NCBI GenBank assembly: GCA_014238415.1
Contig: JABABA010000008.1
Span: 1 to 64,000, forward strand
Source of the DNA: Planctomycetota bacterium
GTDB lineage: Bacteria; Planctomycetota; UBA1135; GCA-002686595
Direction: 5' to 3'
DNA: 64,000 nucleotides
Part shown: one piece after another, positions 1 to 7,627 of the stretch
Layout of the letters: each line of letters starts with the position of its first letter
Numbering within the stretch: position 1 is the first letter of the stretch
Notes under the pieces: model-generated
The model's database searches: none
Told to the model about the DNA's origin: nothing
What the model saw: only the letters and a program-made list of their open reading frames with translations
Made by a program: the position numbers and the translations under genes

Positions 1-182
1 GGGACGCTCCGGAGCAGGCGGCCGACTAGCCCCCTGAGATTTGAGTGCCTCAAGCAAGGAACTCCTCGATCGTTTGGCTCCCCCACTTGACCAGGGCCTC
101 CACCCCGCTATCCTTCTCATCCCCCGGCTCCGCAAGGCTCCGGGCCGGAGCTCCCAAGGTTGCAAAACCGAGCGAGCCCCAA

Positions 183-257
183 GGCGGCATGGCCAAGTGG
201 CTAAGGCAACGGATTGCAAATCCGTCATCCCCGGTTCGAGTCCGGGTGCCGCCTCCA
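183..257 (+). tRNA. tRNA-Cys (anticodon GCA), CCA encoded
   Basis: The cloverleaf folds from sequence. The 7-bp acceptor GGCGGCA pairs with TGCCGCC, the anticodon stem is ACGGA/TCCGT around the loop TTGCAAA (anticodon GCA), and the T-loop is GGTTCGAGTCC. The discriminator base is T, as is usual for tRNA-Cys, and the 3' CCA is encoded at 255-257. It stands alone, about 125 bases upstream of the first protein gene. Confidence 0.96.
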
Positions 258-381
258 TCTCTCTTTTCGTGGCAGGGGGGTGAATCGCCCGTTGAGGCGG
301 AACCGCTCGCAGTCCAGTCATCTCAGTCCGAAGACCCAAGAAGGGCCCATCAGAGGGGAGTTGGCTGCTTCTGATAGGATT

Positions 382-1077
382 GTGAACGTGACTTCTATTG
401 CTCGGGTTCAGAGGTTCGTGAATCGCACGCTGCGCGGCTTCGAGGAAGGTGTGTTTGATGGGCTCGAGCCGATTGCATGGAAGCAGGATAAGCCTGGGGT
501 GTTCCTGGCCCCAGGGTATGATTTTCTGCCCGGTCCAGTAGGACAGCTCTATGGCGAGATGATTCGCATTGAATGGCACCCTCCATTCGACTGGTCGCCG
601 CTCAAGGAGCTCGCAGAGGCACTGGATGAAGACCCCTGTGGGGCCGCTTCGTTGGATGGCAGCACCTTGTGCCAGCTTCTCGTGGCTCATGGGAGAGCAG
701 AGCGTTTTTGCGACGGGCTTTTTCTCAAGCGCGTGGAAAGTGGTCAGATACGGGCGCTGCTTGCACGGGTCAAGGTCTTTTGTGCCGGCCGAAGCGGACC
801 GGTATCAGGCTTGCAGGCCTTGAGGGGCGTGCCGCCGCGACGAATCAAAGCAAGGCCCCGGCGATGCACGGCCTGTCGATCGTCGCGAATCGCGAACATC
901 CTCTATGGGGAACCGTGCATGGACGCCGAAATGGAGCGTCGGATCAAGGAGGGCCGGCTGGTGCTCGGGGGCTGTTGCATTGGGCACGATGATCCAGCCT
1001 GGCAGTGCCTGACCTGTGGGGCACCTGTGCATGTCACTGGCTGCGAGGACCCGAGTGATCCCGATGGGATGGCCTGA
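382..1077 (+). CDS. DUF6508-like protein fused to a C-terminal zinc ribbon
   Basis: This predicted cytosolic protein has about 231 residues and no known function. The middle part carries the run ERFCDGLF followed by a helix ending ALLARVK, which matches the signature of the DUF6508 family as I know it (RFxxGLW, then IExG). The C-terminal third looks like a separate zinc ribbon: CTAC, then ILYGEP, then LGGCC, DPAWQC and LTCG. The LYG / LGGC / DPxWxC spacing is typical of small zinc-binding domains often seen beside phage or toxin-like genes. The reading frame is continuous across both parts. No ATG lies upstream in frame, so I chose GTG at 382, which has AGG four bases before it; GTG at 388 is the alternative. 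The gene is monocistronic, downstream of tRNA-Cys. Domain identity is from memory of the motifs and has not been searched. Confidence 0.7.
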   Translation: MNVTSIARVQRFVNRTLRGFEEGVFDGLEPIAWKQDKPGVFLAPGYDFLPGPVGQLYGEMIRIEWHPPFDWSPLKELAEALDEDPCGAASLDGSTLCQLLVAHGRAERFCDGLFLKRVESGQIRALLARVKVFCAGRSGPVSGLQALRGVPPRRIKARPRRCTACRSSRIANILYGEPCMDAEMERRIKEGRLVLGGCCIGHDDPAWQCLTCGAPVHVTGCEDPSDPDGMA

Positions 1078-1221
1078 CAACTGCGCCAGCTCTGAGGGTT
1101 TTCCTCATTGGTGAATACCCTTGCTTTAGAAGAAGCGCGAAAATAATGACTTGAGATCTAAATGCTTGCGTCCAAGATCCGGCGTACACCTTTTTGTAAC
1201 CAAGCGAACCCCGGAGAGAGA

Positions 1222-1839
1222 ATGGATCCCAAGAAAACTGCCGTAGTCCTGATCGGATTTCAAAATGACTGGTTTCACGAAGACGGAGTTCTTCGTTCCG
1301 TGATTGAGGAGCAAGCCAGAGCAACCAACATGGTTGGTAATTCGCTTTCGTTGATCAAGAACCTGAAGAACACTGGAGTCTCGGTCTTCTCTGCACCTAT
1401 TCGGTTCCAGGAAGGCTATCCCGAACTGGTGGACCCGATTGGTGTGCTGGCGACTGTGCGCGAATCTGGCGCCTTCCTGGCGGATACCAAGGGTGGAAAC
1501 TCGATCGACGAGATATCTGCATTCGGAGACGAGGTCACCGAACTTTCTGGTCGTTGCGGCATGAATGCGTTTTCCAATACAGCTCTTGAGAGTGAATTGC
1601 GTGCGCGCGGTATCGAAAACGTCGTTCTTGCCGGAGTGGTTACGTCCCTCTGCATCGACACCACGGCCCGCATTGCGCTTGACCTCGGTTTCAATGTGCA
1701 TATCCTGACAGACTGTATTTCTGGTCGCACAGCAGTGGAGCACGACATTTACTGCAATGACATTTTCCCCATGTTCTGCCACATGACAACATCGCAGAAC
1801 CTGAGTGATAGCTTTCAAGGTGCGCTCACCGAGGCATGA
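1222..1839 (+). CDS. Isochorismatase-family cysteine hydrolase
   Basis: This is a 205-residue cytosolic alpha/beta hydrolase of the isochorismatase/nicotinamidase superfamily. The first strand AVVLIGFQNDW carries the usual catalytic Asp (D16). The strand VVLAGVVTSLCID carries the nucleophile Cys (C144) and the cis-peptide Val-Val region. Where the family normally has the catalytic Lys (KxxxxAF), this protein reads GRCGMNAFSNT, so R111 replaces it. The substrate cannot be deduced. The start at 1222 has GGAGAGAG just upstream. The stop overlaps the start of the next gene (ATGA, 1836-1839), so hydrolase and sensor kinase are almost certainly co-translated. This suggests the enzyme makes or removes a small molecule tied to the signalling pathway, which is inference. 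Confidence 0.88.
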   Translation: MDPKKTAVVLIGFQNDWFHEDGVLRSVIEEQARATNMVGNSLSLIKNLKNTGVSVFSAPIRFQEGYPELVDPIGVLATVRESGAFLADTKGGNSIDEISAFGDEVTELSGRCGMNAFSNTALESELRARGIENVVLAGVVTSLCIDTTARIALDLGFNVHILTDCISGRTAVEHDIYCNDIFPMFCHMTTSQNLSDSFQGALTEA

Positions 1840-3542
1840 GTCCCTCGGGCAGTGAGCTCAGCCACGGGCTTGCGACCCAAGTACACTACAAGCTTGTAGA
1901 GAAGCTGGCTGCCAGTGAACGGCGGTTTCGTGAGCTTGTCGAGCGGCAGAGGGATGTGGTTTTCAGCTGCAGCCCCGAAGGAGTGCTTGAGTACCTGTCA
2001 CCGGTGGCGATGGAAGCCTTTGGTCTTGAACCCGAAGGCTGCACTGGTAGGAATCTAGGCGATCTTCTGCATGAGGACTGCCCACAGGGGCCGGAGAACC
2101 TGCGGAGATTTCTCCGAGGGGACTCGGCCCCGGCCCTTCCCCGGATGTGTCTTGCAGCGGGTGACGGATCACCGCGCTGGATCGAGTTGCGGTTGACCAA
2201 CAGTACGCAGAATCCGCTCGTTGGCACTCTGCATGATGTCACCGAGATTGTTCGCATCGAGGAAGAGCGTGCTGAGCTGGACACTCAACTCGTGGAGACG
2301 AACGCGGAACTCAGAGCGCAAGCGGTCAGCCTGTCCGAGCGCACCAACGTGCAGGCGATGCTTGTAAGTATTTCGCAGGACTTCGTTCAGGCTCCTATGG
2401 TCGATCCTGGTGCCATAATTGACAAGGCGCTATCGCGTATCGGCTCCTTCATGAGAATTGATCGCGCCCGTGTGTTCTATCTGTCCGATGACGGGCAGAC
2501 CATGAATCGCGAGCATGACTGGTTCGCTTCCGGAATGGACCCGGAGCTTGATCGGCCGCGGGCCTTGGATGTTAGCAGTGTCTCCTGGCTTATTGCACAT
2601 CTTCGGACAGGGCGTGCGATCCACATACCACGGGTAAGCGATCTCCCGGCCGAAGCGACTGGAGAGAAGAAGACCCTGGAAGGGGTTCAGTCATATATTG
2701 CGCTGCCCATGACATCGCAGGGTGAATTGCGGGGGTATGTTGCCTTTGCAGCCGTCAGGGAAGAGCGATCTTGGGAGCCCGAACTTGTCAGTGTCTTGCA
2801 GTTGGTAGGGAACATGTTTCAGAGCGCACGTGTCCGTCAGGGTGTTGAACAACTCAAGAGTGAGTTCGTCGCATCCGTTTCTCATGAACTCAGAACGCCG
2901 CTGACCTCGATCCTTGGTTTTTCTCGGACCCTTGCCCGCAAACCTGACCTGGATCTGGAGACTCGTAGCGAGTTTGTAGACATCATCAATGACCAGTCAG
3001 TTCGACTCCAGGCCCTGATCGAAAGCCTGCTGGAGATTTCGCGCATTGAATCTGGAAAGCGGGAACTGGAACTCGAGAGCTTGGACCTGGGCGAGTTTGT
3101 TCAATCCACCTGTGGCCTTCTGCAAGCGGGCGCTGATGCTGAAGGGGTCGAGCTCATAGTTGACATTCAAAGTGATACGGATCACAGGACTCAGCTGGAC
3201 GTCAAGCGCATGCGGTCTGTCGTTGAGAACCTTGTGGAAAATGCGATCAAGTTCAGCTCCGGGGACGGGAGGGTCCTGGTCAAGGTTTCAACGGAAGGCG
3301 ATGCTCACCTGATGACGGTCAAGGACAATGGGCTTGGGATACCACTGGCCGACCAGGAGCAGATTTTTGACCGCTTCTATCGTGTTCTGCATCCAGGTCG
3401 CGAAATCCGAGGAACTGGTCTCGGCCTCGCTATCACAAAGGACATCGTCGAATTGCATGGTGGAACCATCCAGGTGAAGAGTGCTCTTGGGGACGGAGCC
3501 GTTTTTGGCGTCCGTCTGCCGCGCAGGACAGTCGAGGCCTAG
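1836..3542 (+). CDS. PAS-GAF sensor histidine kinase
   Basis: This is a 568-residue histidine kinase without transmembrane segments, so it should sense something in the cytoplasm. In order it has a PAS domain (about 25-140), a helical linker rich in Glu/Leu (145-175), a GAF domain (about 180-335), a HisKA dimerisation domain with the phospho-acceptor in SHELRTPLTS (H350), and a HATPase_c domain with N box VENLVENAIKFSS, G1 box DNGLGIP and G2 box GTGLGLAITKD. It is the second gene of a two-gene unit with the isochorismatase-like hydrolase, with a 4-base start/stop overlap. The convergent gene downstream is a single-domain response regulator, a plausible partner. The two stop codons overlap in one CTAG. 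Confidence 0.94.
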   Translation: MSPSGSELSHGLATQVHYKLVEKLAASERRFRELVERQRDVVFSCSPEGVLEYLSPVAMEAFGLEPEGCTGRNLGDLLHEDCPQGPENLRRFLRGDSAPALPRMCLAAGDGSPRWIELRLTNSTQNPLVGTLHDVTEIVRIEEERAELDTQLVETNAELRAQAVSLSERTNVQAMLVSISQDFVQAPMVDPGAIIDKALSRIGSFMRIDRARVFYLSDDGQTMNREHDWFASGMDPELDRPRALDVSSVSWLIAHLRTGRAIHIPRVSDLPAEATGEKKTLEGVQSYIALPMTSQGELRGYVAFAAVREERSWEPELVSVLQLVGNMFQSARVRQGVEQLKSEFVASVSHELRTPLTSILGFSRTLARKPDLDLETRSEFVDIINDQSVRLQALIESLLEISRIESGKRELELESLDLGEFVQSTCGLLQAGADAEGVELIVDIQSDTDHRTQLDVKRMRSVVENLVENAIKFSSGDGRVLVKVSTEGDAHLMTVKDNGLGIPLADQEQIFDRFYRVLHPGREIRGTGLGLAITKDIVELHGGTIQVKSALGDGAVFGVRLPRRTVEA

Positions 3543-3919
3543 ACGGGCCTGTTCAGGGCCTGCTCCGCCGTGTTCGCAAATTCGAAGGGGTCGAAGGGTT
3601 TGCGCAGATACCCAAGCACATCAGCCGCGCCGGCTTCTTCGCTTTCGTGCGGGTTGGCCATTGCTGTCAAGAAGTAGACGGGTACATCGGCGTTACGTTC
3701 GCTTGCGCGTAGACTCCGCAAGACCTCGAAGCCGCTCTTGCCCGGCATCATCAGGTCCAGCACCACGAGCTGAAAGTCGTCGTTGCGAAGCAGTTCAAGG
3801 GCCGTTTCACCATCTTCTGCGAGCACGACAGTCAATCCCCGATCCTCCAGACTGAACTGGGCCAAGCGCAGGACCGATGGATCATCATCGACCAGCAAGA
3901 CCTTGGTTGCAGACGTCAT
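3539..3919 (-). CDS. Single-domain response regulator (CheY-like)
   Basis: A 126-residue receiver domain with no output domain. It has the acidic pair in LLVDDDPS, the phospho-acceptor D55 in VVLDLMMPG, T85 in FLTAM and the conserved Lys in LRKPF (K107). Such stand-alone receivers pass a signal by protein contact or serve in phosphorelays. An ATG at 3949 is also in frame, but a TANNNT box (TAATCT) ends only three bases before it. Transcription would therefore begin inside that codon, and I prefer the ATG at 3919. It is convergent with the PAS-GAF kinase and shares the CTAG stop overlap. Pairing with that kinase is likely but unproven. Confidence 0.9.
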   Translation of the reverse strand: MTSATKVLLVDDDPSVLRLAQFSLEDRGLTVVLAEDGETALELLRNDDFQLVVLDLMMPGKSGFEVLRSLRASERNADVPVYFLTAMANPHESEEAGAADVLGYLRKPFDPFEFANTAEQALNRPV

Positions 3920-4287
3920 TGTAGGCGGGGGCTCCAAGAGGGGAGCCATCCAAGATTAGATCACGGGAAGGGGCCATGTGGTCCGGGCGGGCAATTTCAG
4001 TCCCCCTTTGGGGAATCGGTGCCGCTTCCCTGTCTTGTCTGGGCCATCTCCCCCGGAACTTGTGGACCTGGGGCCGTTGGGCAAGGAGCTGACCTCAAAA
4101 AGGTGTATCCATCTCTTTTTGAGTGCCTGAAACCTTGAGCCTGGTCAGATCGCTTCAACTTGCCCGTGCTCTCAGCCCAGGTCCCCTCCACTTGCTCTTG
4201 CGCGGGACCCAGGCGCCGGCTTACAAGTCGAAGGTTGGTTGAATTGATATTGCTCACGGGTCGGGCATTTTTTCAGAATCACCGAGC
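3920..4287. other. Gene-free divergent region between response regulator and CAP protein
   Basis: No convincing gene lies in this stretch. It holds the 5' ends of two divergent genes. A GGCTCC/GGAGCC inverted repeat sits at 3931-3948, just upstream of the response-regulator start. A CCCC-TTT-GGGG hairpin sits near 4003-4014. Closer to the CAP gene is an A/T-richer segment with a run of six T at about 4268-4273, followed by the box TAGACT. Confidence 0.5.
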
Positions 4288-4293
4288 TAGACT
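4288..4293 (+). promoter_or_regulatory. Candidate -10 box TAGACT for the CAP-domain gene
   Basis: TAGACT lies 25 bases before the ATG at 4319. The same TAGANT core recurs upstream of several other genes in this window. No clear TTGACA-type -35 is visible. Confidence 0.4.
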
Positions 4294-4318
4294 GGCTCTG
4301 GTGTCTACGCTGATTCCG

Positions 4319-5521
4319 ATGCGATGTATTGCCTTGAACCTTCTGTTTGTCTTTCTGGGGGCGCAGGAGCCAAGCCCGGCACCCACTCCGCCCACCCCCT
4401 TGGAGCGTCAAGGGGCAGCCATGAGGGTGCTGCGGGACCGTCGTTCAGAACTCGCTGAGGTGGAAGTCGCAGTAGAGGAGTTGCTGACTCTCTCTGCCGA
4501 TTCCTGCGTCTTGCTGGGGCGGCACCTGGAACGGGTGCTGAAGAAGGAGCGCAAGCACAATGCACGTGGCCAGGAGGAACTGCTCCAGGATTTCATTCGC
4601 AGTGCCAAACGGCTCTTGGCTGAACGCCTTGAAGGCGAGGGGCAGGAACGGGTGGATGGGGCCCGGCAGGCAATTCTCCAGGCGGCGCGGAGCAAGGGGC
4701 TGGCCAAGGACACCATCAAGAAGGTCTCTCAGCCTGCACTCGAATTTTTGCAGGAGATCCTGCTGCTAAGTCCCGCGCAGGTCTGGGATTCAGATGAGGA
4801 GCTCTTTGACCAATGGGTGGTCCACCTGGATGCCCTTGATCTGGAGGTGCTCCATTTCTCCTGGCTCGTGCGCGCGCGCGATGAGTTGCTGCGTCTGGAC
4901 AAGAAGCGGGCGGCTGCGACATTCAAGGATCAGGGGGACCCCGGGAGGTTTGAATCAGAACTGTTCCGGGATCTGGATTGGGAGGCCACCCTGACAACGC
5001 CCATGACCCCTAAAGATAGAGAGGTTCTTGAGTCAAATCGCAGACTCGCGCCTCCAGCTGATGGGGTCAGGGTGGAAGAGACGGGAGAGGCCCGGAGCGA
5101 ACCCAGGCCGGGATCCAGGTCCGAGCGAAGCGAGTCGCCTGAGCCTCTTCCCGCATTGAATTCCGAGGAGTCGCGTGGGATCTTTGCCTTGAATCGTATA
5201 CGGATCCTGCTTGGGCTCAACGCTCTGCATGCGGATCTGGCTCTTTGCGCAGCAGCCAGGGATCATTCGGAGGACATGGTGAAGCATGGTTTCTTTGCCC
5301 ATGAATCCCCGGTGCCCGGGCGCGAGACTCCCTGGAAGCGGGCCGCTGCTCGCGGCACCAGCGCAGGTGCCGAAAACATTGCCGCCGGTCAGCGCACTGG
5401 AGAGGGTGCCACCCGCGCCTGGTGGTTCTCGCCCGGACACCACAAGAACATGCTGGGTTCCGCAACCCGCTGCGGTCTGGGAAACCACCGCTCCCACTGG
5501 ACGCAATTGCTCGGTGGGTAG
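4319..5521 (+). CDS. Secreted CAP/SCP-domain protein with long N-terminal helical region
   Basis: A 400-residue exported protein. The start at 4319 gives a short signal peptide (hydrophobic IALNLLFVFLGA). A Pro-rich segment, a long charged helical region (about 30-230) and a Glu/Arg/Ser-rich linker follow. The last 110 residues are a compact CAP domain: LNRIRILLGL, then the FAHESP strand with metal-type His/Glu, GAENIAAG, and the GHHKNML signature. CAP proteins in bacteria (YkwD type) are extracellular and of unclear function, possibly lipid binding or proteolysis. The helical N-terminal part is not one I recognise. The gene is monocistronic and convergent with the Gfo/Idh/MocA gene. An in-frame upstream extension exists but lacks a signal peptide. 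Confidence 0.82.
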   Translation: MRCIALNLLFVFLGAQEPSPAPTPPTPLERQGAAMRVLRDRRSELAEVEVAVEELLTLSADSCVLLGRHLERVLKKERKHNARGQEELLQDFIRSAKRLLAERLEGEGQERVDGARQAILQAARSKGLAKDTIKKVSQPALEFLQEILLLSPAQVWDSDEELFDQWVVHLDALDLEVLHFSWLVRARDELLRLDKKRAAATFKDQGDPGRFESELFRDLDWEATLTTPMTPKDREVLESNRRLAPPADGVRVEETGEARSEPRPGSRSERSESPEPLPALNSEESRGIFALNRIRILLGLNALHADLALCAAARDHSEDMVKHGFFAHESPVPGRETPWKRAAARGTSAGAENIAAGQRTGEGATRAWWFSPGHHKNMLGSATRCGLGNHRSHWTQLLGG

Positions 5522-5535
5522 GCTGTCAGCTCCCT

Positions 5536-6906
5536 CTAGCTGAAGTCCCAGCCTTCCCGGTATTCCTTGCTGATCAAGGCCGTGGCGTCTTCCCGGTCTG
5601 TGAAGGAGAGCGTCTTGGGGTCGTAGGTCATCTTGCCGCCAACGCGCTGTGCGATGCAGCCCAGCAGGATCATCTCAGTGAAGGGAGCTGCGTAGCTGAA
5701 GTTGCACTTGGGAAAGTCGTGCGGTTTTTCCTGCGTACAGGCCAGATACCATTCCTTGTGGTGCCCTTCTGCCGAGCGACTGATTTGCTGTTCGGGCTTG
5801 CCATAGGCCGCTTGCCGCTCTTGTGGGAGAAGGCGGGGCCAACCACGGGAATCTCCTGCCACATAGAGTTTTCCCTTCGTACCGATGTAGAGGGCACCCT
5901 CGCCCTTCAAGGCTTCACCCTCGGGCAGTTCTTCTGGGCGTGTGGGCTTGTTTCCTCCGTCGTGCCAGTACAGATCGAAGGCAGGGCGGTCTCCTTGCTG
6001 GGGGAAGCGGTACCGTACCGTGGTGTTCTTCTTGAACATGGGTGCGTCGTCAAAGGGCTCGCCATCCATCAACTCAACTTCTGTTGGATAGCCTGGTTCG
6101 AGGGCCCAGTAGATCGGGTCCAGGTTGTGGCAGGCCATGTCTCCCAGGGCTCCGCAGCCAAAGTCCCAGAATCCCCGCCAGTTGAAGGGGTGGTAGAACC
6201 CGCCCCATCTGTCGGCTGGATCATGGCGGAAGGGACGCATCATGGCGGGGCCGATCCATGCGTCCCAGTCGAGGTTCTCGGGGATTTCCTGGCCTCCTGC
6301 GGGCACTTCCATTCCCTGCCGCCAGATGGGGCGGTTCGACCACACATGTCCCTCGATCAGATCCCCGATGGCTCCGCTGCGCAGGTAGTCAATCGTTCCC
6401 CGCAGGGAATCGCTGGCGTGTCCCTGGTTGCCCATCTGGGTGGCCAGCTTGGATTTCTCTTGGGCGCTTCCCAACTGGCGCGCTTCCCATACGGTGTGGG
6501 TCAGAGGCTTTTGGGTGTAGACGTGCTTGCCGAGTCCCATGGCGAGAATCGTGGCGGGGAAGTGCTGGTGGTCCGGAGTGCCCACCATGACCGCATCGAT
6601 CTGTGCATGATGCTTGTCGAACATCTTGCGATAGTCTGTGTAGCCCTTGGCGTCTGCCCAGCGGTTGGCGGCGGCGCTCCAGCGGTTGGAGTCCGCGTCG
6701 GCGTAGGCAGGGCAGCCCGCCCCCAGTTTGGCGAGGGGGGCGATGTGCTGGCCCGCCCCGATTCCACCCACTCCGATGAAGGCCACCTGCAGGCGCTCGG
6801 CTGATCCCAGGATGCGCTGGTAGGAAAGGGCGTCCAGGGTGAGAACACTGCCGGCTGCGGATGCTGCCAGAAGATTCCGGCGGGAGGGGGTAGGGCGTTG
6901 CTTCAT
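5536..6906 (-). CDS. Tat-exported Gfo/Idh/MocA-family oxidoreductase
   Basis: A 456-residue NAD(P)-dependent oxidoreductase. The N-terminus has a Tat signal (SRRNLLAAS followed by a hydrophobic stretch), then the Rossmann strand VAFIGVGGIG. The TPDHQHF strand and the lysine motif TQKPLTHT are classic for the Gfo/Idh/MocA fold. Exported members of this kind are abundant in Planctomycetes and Bacteroidetes and are thought to act on sugars or glycosides in the periplasm; the substrate here is unknown. ATG at 6906 follows a GAGG ribosome-binding site 8 bases upstream; a TTG codon directly before it is not needed. A TAGAGT box at 6930-6925 gives a short leader. Monocistronic. Confidence 0.93.
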   Translation of the reverse strand: MKQRPTPSRRNLLAASAAGSVLTLDALSYQRILGSAERLQVAFIGVGGIGAGQHIAPLAKLGAGCPAYADADSNRWSAAANRWADAKGYTDYRKMFDKHHAQIDAVMVGTPDHQHFPATILAMGLGKHVYTQKPLTHTVWEARQLGSAQEKSKLATQMGNQGHASDSLRGTIDYLRSGAIGDLIEGHVWSNRPIWRQGMEVPAGGQEIPENLDWDAWIGPAMMRPFRHDPADRWGGFYHPFNWRGFWDFGCGALGDMACHNLDPIYWALEPGYPTEVELMDGEPFDDAPMFKKNTTVRYRFPQQGDRPAFDLYWHDGGNKPTRPEELPEGEALKGEGALYIGTKGKLYVAGDSRGWPRLLPQERQAAYGKPEQQISRSAEGHHKEWYLACTQEKPHDFPKCNFSYAAPFTEMILLGCIAQRVGGKMTYDPKTLSFTDREDATALISKEYREGWDFS

Positions 6907-6924
6907 CAAAAAACCTCAGGCGGC

Positions 6925-6930
6925 ACTCTA
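6925..6930 (-). promoter_or_regulatory. Candidate -10 box TAGAGT for the Gfo/Idh/MocA gene
   Basis: On the minus strand TAGAGT is followed by GCCGCC and then the GAGG ribosome-binding site and ATG (18-base spacing to the start). This predicts a leader of about 10 bases. Confidence 0.4.
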
Positions 6931-7116
6931 GTCCTCCACCCGAAGCAGGGGTAGGGCTTTGCGGGGGCAACGCACGCTCCAAGAGATGAAAGGCGCGGTT
7001 CTCGGCCAGGTTTTCTTCCGGCCGGTGGGCATCCACGTCAGAACCGAAGTCCAGGTCGGGGGTATGGGGGCAGGGCCTGCTCTGTTCCGAGGAATGGCGG
7101 GCCGCAGGGATTCTGC

Positions 7117-7290
7117 TCAGCGAACTGGAGCCAGGAGCCACTTGGAACCCAGCTTGGCGGCGACGAGTCCGAGCAGGATCGCGACCGGTATAGGCAGGCC
7201 ATATTCCAGCCGCGCTGTGAAAGCGACCAGCAGGCCAGGGGTCAGTCCCATTGCTAGGACCATGGCATCGAGGATTGAGCGAATCTCCAT
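7117..7290 (-). CDS. Small hydrophobic membrane protein, hypothetical
   Basis: A possible 57-residue protein with two hydrophobic segments (roughly residues 10-25 and 33-50) separated by a short polar turn. No family is recognised. The ATG at 7290 is preceded by GGAACAACAAAGAACG, a weak ribosome-binding site; a GTG at 7323 would add eleven residues. It sits between the Gfo/Idh/MocA gene and the polysaccharide-export gene and may be real, but could also be chance. Confidence 0.35.
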   Translation of the reverse strand: MEIRSILDAMVLAMGLTPGLLVAFTARLEYGLPIPVAILLGLVAAKLGSKWLLAPVR

Positions 7291-7333
7291 TTGAACGTTC
7301 TTTGTTGTTCCAAAGTAGTACACCCTGGCGAAC

Positions 7334-7363
7334 TTGGTGCACCTAATTGCGATTTCCTATAGT
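7334..7363 (+). promoter_or_regulatory. Sigma-70-like promoter TTGGTG-18-TATAGT
   Basis: TTGGTG (7334-7339) and TATAGT (7358-7363) are 18 bases apart in an A/T-richer patch of an otherwise GC-rich region. This is the best two-box promoter I find in the window. It points toward the polysaccharide-export gene, which starts 265 bases further on, so a long leader or a separate small RNA is implied. Confidence 0.5.
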
Positions 7364-7627
7364 ATTTGGGCTTGAAGGGTCGTCTGGTGGGGTATGGCGG
7401 AGTGATCCGGGCCCCGGTCTCACAATGTGACACGTGGTTCGGCGCAGGGGCTGGGGCCCGGCAATGCGTGCGGGGAGAATCTGGCCAGGCCAGCGAGCAT
7501 GCCTGGGGAGGTCCCGAAGGGGGTCAAGGGCCAGAGGGGGTGCAGGATTGGATATTCGGGCTTGATCCGTGGGCCGGGTGCGGGTACGAAGGGGGGTCAG
7601 ACCTGTCCCATTAGCTATAAGAAAGCC
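7364..7627 (+). other. Gene-free leader upstream of the polysaccharide-export gene; structured RNA candidate
   Basis: No good reading frame fills this 264-base stretch, yet it lies directly downstream of the promoter-like boxes at 7334-7363. It contains a perfect 9-bp pairing, CCGGGCCCC (7407-7415) with GGGGCCCGG (7453-7461), enclosing a 37-base loop that holds a smaller CACAATGTG hairpin. The CTGGCCAGGCCAG inverted repeat follows at about 7484-7496. It does not match riboswitch, tmRNA, SRP RNA or RNase P motifs I know. An untranslated leader or an independent small RNA are both possible. Confidence 0.35.

Noticed and set aside
382-1077. A frameshift between the DUF6508 part and the zinc-ribbon part
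   Set aside because: Both motifs read in the same uninterrupted frame, so no frameshift is needed.
3997-4257. An 86-codon minus-strand frame in the gap before the CAP gene
   Set aside because: No start signals or recognisable sequence; low-complexity charged product.
5422-6804. A 460-codon open frame on the plus strand opposite the Gfo/Idh/MocA gene
   Set aside because: It is the mirror of a well-conserved oxidoreductase; its translation has no recognisable motifs and GC-rich codon bias keeps opposite frames open.
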